64,000 nt of DNA from Pagrus major (taxonomy: Eukaryota; Chordata; Actinopteri; Spariformes; Sparidae), in the NCBI RefSeq assembly GCF_040436345.1, contig NC_133224.1, positions 7,804,741 through 7,868,740 on the forward strand, read 5' to 3'. The notes beneath the pieces are model-generated. The model saw only the letters and a list, made by a program, of their open reading frames with translations. It was not told the DNA's origin and searched no databases. A program made the translations under genes and the position numbers. Positions 1-22,571 of the stretch are shown here, one piece after another (the first letter of the stretch is position 1; every line of letters starts with the position of its first letter).

Positions 1-341
1 GTGCTATAATCAACTAAATTTTTTAGGCCTGAAGTGAAACAAAACTGGAAATCTGCACTGTTTTAAGTGATCGGTTAAAGGCTGGCGTCGATGCGACGCT
101 TCTTGTTTTATTTTTAACTTCTGAAATCTGTCCACGTCTTTGAGAAAGAAAACAGAAATTCATCTCATAGTTTATCGTAGAAACACTCCATCACATCCTT
201 CTTTTGAATCTAACTCACACAAGAAACTTTCCACCTGAGCAAAGACTCAATATTTTATCTATCTGGCACCTCGTCCACGTCACACTGTCAGTCGACAGTG
301 TTTGGTTTAATCTGCTTTGTGTGCAGATGGGTGAAAGTTAA

Positions 342-614
342 AGGTGCACGACGTAATTTTGGAGAATAAATTATAATCGGAAGAGAAAAGATCTTCACTC
401 GTTGATTTTAAACTTATATTTGCAGTCGCCTCTGTTCTCACTTCAGACAGCGTTCTGGGGACCTTAAAACCATGTGAGGACCTCTTGTTTATTTTCTGTT
501 ATAAACATACTGTAGATCAAATAAATACTTTAGAGTTTGTATTATTAACTTCTACATTTTGTAAATGTTGCCTTTCTGAATTTGATTTATTTTCCAAAAC
601 TACGGAGTGCACCT
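342..614. mobile_element. piggyBac-like MITE, copy 1 (TTAA-flanked)
   Basis: The 273-bp element begins AGGTGCAC and ends GTGCACCT. TTAA lies immediately outside both ends (338-341 and 615-618). The terminal inverted repeat extends inward over about 20 bp with mismatches. It has no coding capacity. A second family member with the same layout lies at 10828-11128. TTAA target duplication is the hallmark of the piggyBac superfamily; the assignment is inferred from that and the terminal repeats. Confidence 0.7.
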
Positions 615-690
615 TTAAAGCACCGGACAGTTTAGGTAACTAAGATTTTGAAAACTAACCAAAGCCAAAATAAAAGATTGTTAGATATTC

Positions 691-717
691 AAACAAACAA
701 ACAAACAAACAAACAAA
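691..717. repeat. (ACAA)n microsatellite
   Basis: Six to seven uninterrupted tetranucleotide repeats of the AAAC type. Confidence 0.9.
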
Positions 718-2036
718 AATAGTTTTAAAACAAACTAACGTAGATTACTTGAGGCCCCGCCTCCAAACACGTGGGACGCTGTCTCACTTCTTGTGTTGCA
801 GGCTGAAACTCAACAAGTGTATATTTACAAAAACAATAAAGTTTATCGGTTTTGAACATTAAATATCTCGTCTTTGTACTGTTTTCAATTGTGTAGCGGT
901 CAAAAAGGATTTACAAATCAAAGTGTTCTGTTTTTATTTACATCTTGCACAGCATCCCAACTTTATTTGGAGTCAGGGTTGTAGAAGTTAACGACAATAA
1001 ATTGCTCTTTTTGTGCTCCAGAGCAGAAATACTTAGGAATCGTAATGATATGAGCCACAGTGAAGCTATAAATCCTCACACTTTAGAAGCTGGAACCAGC
1101 AAATGTTTGACCTTTTTTTCTTTTGCTGTATAAATCACATTAATGATTAATCGTTTCGGGAACAGGAGGAGACTAACGAGAAAAACCAACAAAAACAAAT
1201 TCAAAACATCGTTAAATGTTCAAACAAAAACAGTCCGTAATAATTAATTTGAATAGAAAAAGTTGATTATCTTTATTTTGGTAAAACATCCCATGTTAAC
1301 GTCTCTAAACTGCTCGTTTCGTTCTCCCAAAATCATATTCGAACTGTAACGATGGAAACCAGCGTGAAGCTAAAAGTCTTCCTGTTTAAGAAGCTTTAAC
1401 CAGCAGATGTTTGGCTTTTTTTTGTTTTGTTTAATAAATGACAAAATACTTCAGCTCTGAAGAACTTATGAACTTTCTTCCAAACTTTTTTGAGGCAGAA
1501 AAAATGTAGATTAATTATGACAAGACGACTTTTATTTAAATCGTGACCCCGTCAAATGAAGCATTTTCCTCATCAGTGGTCACAGATGAGCTGTCTACAT
1601 TTAAAACAAACAGTGATGTTATCTCCTGTATGTTCCCAATGAAACTACTCAGTTTTTAAAAGATAAAAAGCCGACGTTAAAGAAATAAAGACAAAATAAT
1701 CAAACTTTCAACTCTAACACTTCTAGGCCAACATGAAGGAAAAGTGCCGATAGTCGAGAATTAACTGTCGCGCCCAAAATGATCCAATCTTTACTGTTTT
1801 TAACTCTTAACGTCTATCATCTCACGACCTCAAAGACCAACTGAGATCAAGTCTCTACGTCTGCCAAGTGCCTGGCGAAGGTTTTTAGGCTTTTCACACC
1901 GGTGTTTTCCCCTGTAACACCTGCTACTCCCACGAGAAGCTCCCTCTGTCCTCAGAGCATGTGACGTGTTGGGCAAACGAAGCGATGGTGAAGCGGGGAC
2001 AAACAATAGCACCTTACGTGTTGAGTGGCGGCAGTT

Positions 2037-2075
2037 TGTGTGTGTGTGTGTGAATGTGTGTGTGTGTGTGTGTGA
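2037..2075. repeat. (GT)n microsatellite
   Basis: A dinucleotide GT run with one interruption (GAAT). It generates spurious Val/Cys-rich and His/Thr-rich ORFs on the two strands. Confidence 0.95.
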
Positions 2076-3926
2076 GAGGAAGGTCGGGTTCATCCTGTGT
2101 ACTCGTTTCCGTTGCGGTGGCGGTCCTGCTGCAGGTGGACGGGCAGCAGGGCGTCGTCTTTGTTAACCAGTGGTGTTGCCTAACATTATATTTCATACTG
2201 ATCTCGATGTTTTCTCCCTTTTTATTTTTTAATTTATGGATAGTGTTCGATAGAGTTGTGCATTATTATGAAGAATTTTATGTATGATTACATTTGATTG
2301 TTTGATTGTACGTTTAAAACAAAATATGTAAAAGATTAAAATTTTGTTTTAAATTAAAAATTAAGAAAAATATTCAAGTTGCACACGGTGGCTGTTTGGG
2401 TCTTTATTTGGGGTTTTTAACAGATTGTCTGGATTGTTTTACAAGTTATAATGTCTTGACACATTTTTAGGGTGTTGGGTCTTATGATTTTTTGGCACTG
2501 GTAGCAACAAGATGTACGTTTCCTCAATGTCAAACAGTATTTATTACTTAAAGAACTATAAAAATAGGCATCACAGTAATAAACTTACCAACTTACCACA
2601 TTTATCTTATTTGTCAATTTACGTATGTAACCTTAAACATTTTTTGGTTGTGCGGTTTTATTTCATTTGTGTTTTGTCGTTATTTAGGATATTTTCTTAT
2701 TTCTTACATATTTCAATTAGTGTCTGAATATTCTTAAACATTTAAATGTGTATTATCATTATATCTGTGGCAAAAATTAGTTTTAAAATGCCAATAATAT
2801 CTTTTGATGACAGGAGGATATAAAAAAAGTTTCCACTCAGGATCCATTTTCTCGCTAGCTTTAGACCACATCTTGTCGTCTTCATCAGGGGATGAAGTTG
2901 CTTATTTTGCTGCTGTTTCGAGGGTCGAGAATGAAATGTCAAAGTCAGTATTTAAGCCAGTTAGTTACAAAACACAAACTTAGAAATGCTGACATCTTTC
3001 GATTCTCAAAAATACGGACACTTACATTTTCCAGTGTATCTTTACAGGATCAGTTCGCAAATTTTACATATGAAGATCAGTTTACTCCTTTTGGTTTGTC
3101 GTACTCAGCCTGTAAAAACAGTTTGAGTGTCTTCTGATGATGTCATCATTTATCTCTCTTATCTCTCATAGAAAGACACGGGCTTGTAGGATTCAGTATG
3201 TCAAAACTTTTTAACTATATTTTAAAGACATTTCTTTCCAGACTAGAAGTCAGGGAAACCTCCCGCTTCATCTGCACCATCATGAGTGTAACGATGGCTT
3301 CACAGTGATGGGAGTGGATCAGGAGAAACTTTGGACTGAGTCCGATAGAGGAGATTCTCTGCTCACCACTTCCCGAACACAGACCGCCCACAGAAAGCTT
3401 TCAGAGTTTGAAAGTAGCTCAGAGACGATGACAAAGGCTGAAGTGTTGTACTGCTCCACGTCTCCTCTTCGTGTCCTGTTACAGACCATCCATTATTCAC
3501 CGCTCGGTCAGTCAACAACCTCAGACTGTTTCTTTGTGTTCACCTGCCGGCTTCAGTCGGTGAGATTTGCCACACCAAAATCCAGATTTTAAAGTTTTTG
3601 TTGTTATAGAAAAGTTTCTTTCTTTGTCAACATAAAGGTATAACTTTCAACAGCAGGGTGCGCTGTATGTAGTTAACTTTACAGATTAAATAAATGCATG
3701 AAAAACTGACTTTAAATGAGGTTAATTTACTGGAAAACATTTAATATTTCTCAAAGTATGAAATGCACGAATAAGAAAAGTAAAACCCAGAATGTCCTAA
3801 TTTCGCTGAATATTTTGATGAATGAAGTTTTGACAAATAAGGACCAACAAAAAAAACACAGCGGCATAAGAAAGTATTTTAAGCGTAGGAGAAACAGTTT
3901 GGAGCCAGTTTACACAGCACTTCCAT

Positions 3927-3932
3927 TTTATT
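3927..3932 (-). promoter_or_regulatory. Candidate poly(A) signal of mfap3l
   Basis: TTTATT on the plus strand reads AATAAA on the minus strand, about 1.15 kb below the mfap3l stop codon. It would define a 3' UTR of about 3905-5076. Weaker candidates exist between; no transcript evidence is available. Confidence 0.4.
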
Positions 3933-5076
3933 CCACTACAAAAAAGAGGCATCTCAAGAGCACCGGTAAAAGCAGAACAGCGTCCAGTTCATCTCCGCCA
4001 CAGACTGGACCGTTAGCCAAGCAAAAGGAAGAAAGAAAGGAGTCCTTTAAGTCCCAGAGAAAGATGTCAAAACATCTCCATCGTCCACTTTTCACATGCA
4101 GCAGAAACGCAACTATACTGTAAAGCCTCTGCAGAAGCGAGATCAGGTCGGGGATTAAATAAAAACGTCTAGAAACAGTGGAAGAAAACAAGCTACTCCT
4201 CTCTACCGAGGAGGAAGACGAAAATAAATTCTTAAACTAGCTGAGAAACAAAAAAATCACACCACGATGGGTAATAATAATAATAATAATACTCTTAAAA
4301 ATATTTCAAAGGAAAAAAAGACAGAAACTCTACCCAGAGGTGTGCGACCCAATCAGGAAATACACTGTACACACACACACACATTTACCTGGCCTACTAG
4401 TTTTTTTTTTTGTTTTTTTGTAGAAATACATTAGGCCGTACAATCATGAAATGGCCACCAAACTCTCAAATCTTTTTTTTTTTTCTCCAGTCCAGCATGC
4501 ATCTCTAGGTGAGCAGGACATGGTACAATAACAGCGGATGGGCTGTAACAGTAGCTGGATGTGAATTCTTGAGCAGATAAAAGGAAGCTGATCTTTCATG
4601 GTTTGTTTAAAAACAACACGAAGAGCAGCTTGAGGCAGATTTCTGGAGTTAAGTCGTAAAAACCCGAGCACTGTAAGAAACTAATAACCGAAGAATGGTC
4701 AGTTCTCCCCCCCCTCAGAGTGAAGTACCCTAAATCATTAAATAATAATCAGAGCTATGAAAATCTCAACACAAGAAATGTCCCTTTACAATTCGCTGCC
4801 TGTTACATTAACGATAATATCGATTAACCCTCCCGTCTACATTCAAGCATGAGAGTCCAGAGTGAGAGAAAAACGCTCGAGTGTCTGAAAACCTTCTGAT
4901 TTCTTTTCTCAGCCTACAAAGGTTTCCAGAGATTGTTCCGTTCAAGATTAAAAAAATGTGATTGTTTCTTTCAAAAATGTGAAACTAAAAATGTTTAGTT
5001 GACCTTTTGTTTTTGTTTTTTGTCTTCAAGTGGAAATGCATAGCAGGATAACTCGCCGCTCCTCCGGTTTGTTTCG

Positions 5077-10440
<5,364 letters not shown>

Positions 10441-10827
10441 TCCTCCTGGGTCTCCATCCGCAGACTGGCTATCTCTTGGTTGTAGAAGGCAGTCTGGTAT
10501 TCAGCTCTGTGGCTTGAAACATCTCACTGGAAGAGAAGAAAGTGATTGCCGTTTATTAATCAGAGAAAACAAGCCGTGTCTGGGCAGGAGGTGATGCTCA
10601 GCAGCTGGAACAAACTGATAAGGAGGCCGTTTTTAAAACTAGTCTCTTAAATGGAAAACTTATAATTACTTTCATTACTAATTAATTATCTGGCCTGTAA
10701 GACATCAGCAGACAGAGAAAAATGTCTCTTACAAATACCTTCTATACCTTCTTCTACCTTTTCCAGTTTTGTATTATTATAAATTAAATCCTGAAGCTGT
10801 TTGGTACATACGACTATAATCATTTAA

Positions 10828-11128
10828 AGGTGCACTACGTAGTTTTGGGGAAGACATTTTAATCCGAAGAAAAATATCTTCATCGACTGAATCTAAACAA
10901 ACGCTCTTTGTTTTGATGACTGAATAAACAAACTGACCTTAAAAACAACGACACAGTTTCATACTTTGTTTATATGTGGCGGACCCTGCCACATATACCG
11001 ATGTTCTGGTGACCTTATTTTACAGCTTGTTTATTCACTTACGGAAAACATAAATATGTATGGAGTTTGTATTATTACTTCATTAATATTGTAGATATTA
11101 AAACGCTACATAACTGCATAGTGCTCCT
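10828..11128. mobile_element. piggyBac-like MITE, copy 2 (TTAA-flanked)
   Basis: This 301-bp element begins AGGTGCACTACGTAGTTTT and ends in GTGCTCCT. TTAA lies on both sides (10824-10827 and 11129-11132). The first ~70 bp align by eye with the copy at 342-614. It lies upstream of the mfap3l coding exons, in the intron after the putative 5' non-coding exon. Confidence 0.7.
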
Positions 11129-11459
11129 TTAAGTCTCGCAGGGTTTGCATTAAGACGACGACTCATTACAAAAAAACAGGTTTTATAAGCAGCTAAATCA
11201 GCAGTCTGCTCGGCTCTAGATGAAAAAACACTGACCTGTTTACTATTTTACAGACAAAATGATCATATTCATGCATTTGTTAGCTAACATGAGCATTTAG
11301 TCAAGTCAAATCTAGCTGTGTTGCAGCTAAAAGCGGCTACATCTTGTGAAAATAATACAAAAAACAGGTATATATAACCTGCAGTTGATCTTTTGTAACG
11401 TGACTTATCCACAGGTGTGTTTATCTTGTTATAACAGCAGCTTTTATCTCCATTAATAT

Positions 11460-12200
11460 GAAAACAAAGCCACAATGCTACATAACGGAGCCCGGTTTTG
11501 GGCTCCGTCTACTTCCTAGTTCGCCTCTTTCCCCCACACATAGCTGCATCCAGCGAGGATGACATCGTCAGCCACCAAACGCGACACGAACACACACTCC
11601 TAACGATGTCGACACTTCACTGTACACACCAGTCACATCTTACTCGAGGGGGTTTTCAAGATTTCGTCGCCTCAATCTGTGATGTTGAACCGCTAGCTGT
11701 CACAAAACGAGGGCGGCGGGACGCGGCTACGTGCTGGACGGTGGTTTTCACATCACGGGACCCTTCCAGAAAACTGAGCCCGCTGCGGATCGTTTACGAG
11801 CGGCTCGGTGGATATCCACAACAACGACAGCTCGTTTAACGTGTGGCTAAAGCGAGTAACGCACATTACCGCAGATATCAGTGGAAATCACCTGTGAAAA
11901 ACCGTGTGAAAAAAGCGGATTTGTGCCCCAGAAATGCAGCGGCGGTACCTCTGTTAGGATCCGGCTCGGCGTCGACGCTAGCTGCTAAACGTCGACTGAA
12001 AAACCGAGCTAATCTCACGTTTTCAGATTAATAAATCACCCGTTCATACTCACATCGTGTGTCTGTCGCTGTTAATGTTCAGGGAGAAACACCACAAGTC
12101 GATGTTTAGTCCTCCGGCATCTCCATCCTCCTCCTGCTGGTCGCCGCCGTGTAGCGCTACAAGCTAAGCGTCTGTGTGGGAGCTCCGGACGGGCTGGGCG
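11460..12200 (-). promoter_or_regulatory. CpG-rich mfap3l promoter and non-coding first exon
   Basis: This CpG-dense block lies upstream of the first coding exon. That exon has its own acceptor (CCAG at 10530-10527), so its 5' UTR begins at 10526 and must be spliced from an upstream exon. A consensus donor (GTGAGT) on the minus strand begins at 12053, which puts a non-coding exon at about 12054-12170. The exon is inferred, not proven. Confidence 0.5.
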
Positions 12201-15174
12201 GCACCGCGGCTCTGTTGGGCTCAACGCAGAGCAGGTGGGCAATTATTACACACGTATTTAGATAATTACGACTAATTATGTCGCTTTGATAGCAGGAGAG
12301 GATAACGATGGTATCACAATACGGCAGATTTGGCGATTTATTGCAGGAGAATTCACAATAATTGATAATAATTTCAAAAATTATTAGCAAAATACCGCAA
12401 CAATGGCAACAAGCAGGAATTATGAAGGTAATCATTCATTGAATTGTTAAAAAAAAAACAATCCTAGAATCTGAACTGAGTGGTGCGTAACCCGGAAATC
12501 AGTTAGCATGTCCGCACTTCCGGTTCCCTCGTCTAAAATTCAATGGGGTTTTTGAATGGGTTCGCGGTTAAATGCCTGAAATTAGGTCTGTGGTTACCAC
12601 AGGCTCAAGATATTTACACGTTTTGTTCTATGACATAAAATACATCATTAAATGTCCCACAATTCAATTATAAGGTGCTCACGCGTCTTAAAAACGGCGG
12701 TTGCTAACAAGTGGCTAAATGAGGAAGATGCAAGGGACATTAAACGTCATCACACCAAACACGGAGACTCGTCTACTCGCTAATCCGTCTTTATTGGCCG
12801 ACGATTGATCAATATATAGAAAATGTGTATAGTAATTGTGTAGTAAGACGTTTAGTGGTGGTGAGGTTTAAATCATGCACCCGCAATATAGTCTGTTTAT
12901 AGCCTAACATTAGCTTTTAACGTCTGTCGATTTAATATACGTTTATATGTAAATCACAAAAGTGGTGTTCATCCGTGAAGATTATCTTGCTGGACAAAAA
13001 CATGTAAGTATCATAAATCTGTGTTTGCTACAGAGATTATTTTCAGCGATATTTAAAAATCCAATTAAAAAATCCCATTAGCTTTTTGTCGAGGAAACCA
13101 GAGCGATGCTAACTTCCAGGTTAGCCTACAAAAATGCATCATCCCTACACCACTGTTGGTAATTTAAGTTAATTTTTGAATGTTTTCAACTAGATTTCTT
13201 ACACATTGCACCTTTTAATAAATAGGCTTATCAATATTTGGCGTATTTGTCTCGATAACATATCACAAAAGAAAGTTATGTGATATAATCATGTTTCAAT
13301 ATTTGTCCCACTGCTATTTAATAGGAAATAAAAATAATTTGTCCCCTGAACAGGCAGCTAACTAGCTTATTATGTTGTTTCACAGGCTCTCCTATCATTG
13401 TTGTTTCCTCTCCGTGGTTTAAAGCTGCATTAATTGACTTTTCAGCCACTTGGGTGTTAAAATGACACAGACACATTTTAAAGACATAATTTGTAGTATT
13501 TCCACATTAAAATGTCTAAAAACAACTATATTTTATTGACTTGTGTACTTACACCATCCTACATGTTTCCAACAATGTTCAAACCCAGAGATGTTGTGGA
13601 TAGCAGACAATACAAAACATGATCAGGGCCATAAAAAGCCGGAGGTAACGGCAAACTTCCCGTTGAAACAAAAACATTCCTGGAAGACATCAAGGCAGAA
13701 CAAAAGCGTGTCTAAATAAAGACCAGACCAGGTCGTCCAGGCTGTACATGCTGTTTGTTTGTGTGCAAGAGCTAATAACTGGCTGACCTTGAACCTCTGA
13801 AATCGACACTGTACCACGGCCTCAGCAAACACTCACTACCTAAGTCAATAATGCTCCATCTATGTATAGAAACCATGGATATTTACAGGAATGAGTGTGT
13901 GTGGTTGTGTTTGAGTTTGAATCTTTGTCTCACAATGAAACGTTCCATATTTTCTGCACTAAATTTGATAAAATTTAGAGTGAAGTTTGGTGCTGTGCTT
14001 GTCACTGTACACTGTAGACCTTAATACTATTTACTCATTAATGACCCCATAGTTTAACACTGAAAGGGCCTACTTTGCAGTCTTTATGAGAGGATTTAAA
14101 TACCTTTCCTCACAATAAACCGGTGTTGCAAAACCCAGGTTTTCAAGCCGCCCCTCTGACCCCATTTCTCCTCCACAGATGAATGTTTCAGCTCTCCACA
14201 AACACCTCTAAGAGCTCACAGAGTGCTACATATTAACACAGCAGGGACAAAGTCTGTACAAAGGGAAAGAAAACAGTTTCAACCAATAGACGGACAATGT
14301 TGGTGTCAGCAGGTGCAGGTCCTGTCTGCTTAATAATGATGAGTATGAGCAGATTAGCCCCCGGACTACATGGGTTGGTTTTACTTTTAAATTCTCAAAG
14401 CTCCTGCAAAAACCCATTCCCTTCCTCAAATGTATTTTGAAACAAACGTTGTTTCTGAACATTGGTGTTGGTTTTTGTGTCAGCGTCTGGCACAATTTGA
14501 CCTACTTCAAAGCTGCACGGAGAAGGGGAAACAGTTTTAATTTTAAGAACAAGTTTATTGTGAAACGGACGCGTCTCGACCAGTGATAACCCACAGATAT
14601 TGCGAAAAGTGTGTTTACCCTTTAGAGGAAAAAACAATGCACCATGCAATCTGTGTTGTAGGCTGAAGTATTTGATCAGGTCTATGTGTGTTTGATGTTT
14701 TAGTGAAGCAGCAGTGACACAAAAGACGAAATACAGAATGATGTAAACTTTATTCTATAAAGACATCTTCACTGTGGAGTGCAAGTTTAGAGAAACAACT
14801 TCTGAGAGGAACAACCGTCTTTTTCTTTCTTTCTATAACTAGCTTTCAATGATGAACATTTAATAACAATCTAAATGTCTCTTCTTGACTCTTGTACAAA
14901 TATAGTCAGATGCTACACAATATTAAAATATTAACAAACACACATCATGCGTCATCAAGTCTCCTTTCTCGTACAAATGTTTCACATGCACGTTTGCAAG
15001 TCATAATACCACAATGTAGATGTCCTTTATTGAACAGTATTAGTGTCAAAAAATACTTCGGTACCAAAAGTAAAAGTCCAGTTCAGACTGGATTCTATTT
15101 ATTGATGCATTAAAGGTCTTGTGTTCTGCTCATTTTCAGGTTCACAGTTTAATTTCTGGTGTGTACATTGCTGC

Positions 15175-15465
15175 AGCACCTCTATTCACCCTCGGTCTGA
15201 ACGCTCTGTTTTAGCGCCTGTCTTATTAAGACCCCCCCGTCATTAAAACCCTAGTCTGCTCTGATTGGTCAGCTCTCACAGGCCTGAGCAGGAACCGCCC
15301 ACCATGTTTCTACAGCAGCTCTACAGAAGTCCTGATGGCACGTTCAAAGGCACAGTTTCTGAATACAGCCGCGTGGATTTCTCTGTGGATTTTGATACTT
15401 TTATTATAGTATTTATGTAACACCTAGACCTGCTTTCACTTTCTACAATATAGGATCTTTAATGT
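15175..15465. repeat. Probable interspersed fish repeat
   Basis: Phrases such as 'tctgattggtcagctctcac' and 'aaaggcacagtttctgaata' followed by 'ataggatctttaa' match a repeat I recall from many percomorph genomes. No terminal repeats were defined, so family and limits are uncertain. Confidence 0.35.
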
Positions 15466-15545
15466 GTTCATCACATCCTGGGGATAAATAAAGCCTTAGT
15501 GTTGAGATAACATCATCAGAACTTATTGATTACATTTTGTATTTT

Positions 15546-15660
15546 TGATCTGAATCTGTAAAGTAACTAGTAACTGATGTTTCAAATGTAGTGGAGTAGA
15601 AGTCTACAGAAGCAGAATATAGAAATACTCAATTAAAGTACAAGTACCTCAAATTTAGAT
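15546..15660. mobile_element. Fragment of fish hAT-like MITE
   Basis: The signature phrases 'aaagtaactagtaactgatg', 'tgtagtggagtagaagt' and 'agtacaagtacctcaaa' are typical of an abundant fish element with CAGTGGTGGAA termini. Related fragments lie at 20141-20310 and 57160-57700. The superfamily is inferred. Confidence 0.55.
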
Positions 15661-15882
15661 AAAGTGTCGCACTGTTGCCTCCAAACAAACATTTCCTCAA
15701 GTTTTTGACACATTTGCGAAGGTAAAATCACTCTCTGGATCTACACGATTCATGTAAATGACCTGGTTGACACTAAAAACCCTGATTGTTGCTAAAAGGC
15801 AGCGAGTTTGCAGCAACGTAATTATATATTTTCAAGTAAGTTCGATAAAATCCAGCATCTTCCAGGAAAAGTAAATCTTTGA

Positions 15883-21386
<5,504 letters not shown>

Positions 21387-21897
21387 GGCTCCTGTCCTGA
21401 ACACAAACCCACTGCTCCTCTCACATACAGGTGGAGGTGAGGTGTTGTATTACGTATGCAGCTTCCACCTGTTGCCGAATCACTGAAAACAGCGATAATA
21501 CTACGTCTGCAGGTTCGTGTTTGTATTTCCAGTCTGATATAATAAACTTATAAAATATACACAGGCACTTCCGGCATGTTTACACTCTCAGAGAGGTGTG
21601 AGTTAATCAGACCAGCTGGACTGTGACGTGCAAATTACTGTAAATAACCAACCAAACTGCGTCAATAGAGACACGAGCAGGAACTCACACTATCTGAGAC
21701 ACTAAACCAAACAGGTGAATGTAAATTAAACAGGATAAATTTAATATATTTCACAGTTTTCACGGTTAACTCGGCCACGTTCAGCTGTTGTAACTGACCT
21801 TGCGTATCTCGGCTCCACTGCCGCGGTGGATTCTGGTCAATGTAGGCCTCGATAGAGCCGAAATCGGACAGCGGTCATCTGCCGTGTCCGGAACGAG

Positions 21898-21918
21898 AAC
21901 TACACTACCCAGGCTGCA
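21898..21918 (+). promoter_or_regulatory. ZNF143/SBS-like motif
   Basis: AACTACACTACCCAGGCTGC closely matches the ZNF143 (Staf) consensus AACTACAATTCCCAGCATGC. It sits between the two divergent genes, a usual location for this site. Confidence 0.6.
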
Positions 21919-22120
21919 AAGCAAAAAAAACACACAAGTAAAGCTAACGGTTCCCGGTGCTGATTAACGAAATGGCATTTAGTTTTTGCTATTTTCTCGT
22001 TTAAATCCCTGTAAATTAAAGAAAATGACGGTAAACTCTCGAGTCTTGAGTGCAACTCGCCGGTTTAATTCTTCTTCGGCGCCACTAGCAGGCAGCCAAA
22101 CGTATCGAACGCTCAAAACT

Positions 22121-22151
22121 ACCGGAAATGACGAAGCAACTGGACTTCCGT
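22121..22151. promoter_or_regulatory. Paired ETS-like sites near ino80b start
   Basis: ACCGGAAATGACG (ETS core with an adjacent CRE half-site) is followed after about 10 bp by an inverted ACTTCCG. Such GABP/ELK-type pairs are common in housekeeping promoters. Here they lie about 430 bp upstream of the ino80b ATG. Confidence 0.45.
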
Positions 22152-22571
22152 GTTGTTAGCCTAGCTTACTTGTGCTAACTATTACTGTAACTTTAGCGTA
22201 TTTTTTTTTTTTACACTCATTACAGTCAAAATTGTTTAAAGCTTTTCTTCCACGATGTTAACTTAAGTGTGTTCTGCAATGGAATTTCCTTCAGTTGAAT
22301 GCTGCTAGCAAATGTGAGCGACCTCCCGGCTACATAAGGTACAATCTAAGCTAAAGCTAACCTCGTTCACATGAGCCTGATATAATTCATAATGTAAACA
22401 GAAAGGGGAGTTTGTTCTTGTGGATCAGCTAAGTGCCGTTGTTTTAACTAGACGTGTGTCTCTTCTGCAGAGGCAGCTCTGTTTTCTCTTTAGTTTCGAG
22501 GTTTTTGCTGCTATGTAGAGCTGCAGACTGGCTGTCCTGTCCTCGCTGTTTACATCCCTGCCGTCGTTTCA

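Larger units (their letters stand above)
1..3904. other. Left intergenic region, no gene recognised
   Basis: This AT-rich stretch has only short ORFs with no recognisable domain. It contains a TTAA-flanked MITE (342-614), an (ACAA)n run and a (GT)n run. Plus-strand AATAAA motifs, such as the one near 835, could belong to the 3' UTR of an upstream gene outside the window, but nothing coding supports that. The ORF over 1966-2166 is largely translated microsatellite. Confidence 0.5.
12201..15882. other. mfap3l-aadat intergenic region
   Basis: No coding exon was recognised. At about 12475-13150 the sequence ('acttccggttccctcg' followed by 'gggtttttgaatggg') resembles an interspersed fish repeat, by memory only. 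The aadat 3' UTR probably covers the right part; minus-strand AATAAA motifs are at 15098-15103 and 14749-14754. Confidence 0.5.
21387..22571. promoter_or_regulatory. Divergent aadat / ino80b promoter region
   Basis: 1.2 kb separate the two start codons on opposite strands. The sequence holds a ZNF143-like site and paired ETS-like motifs (listed separately). A pyrimidine-AG upstream of the aadat ATG (...ggagcag) suggests that aadat also has a non-coding first exon, probably near 21800-21880. Confidence 0.6.
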
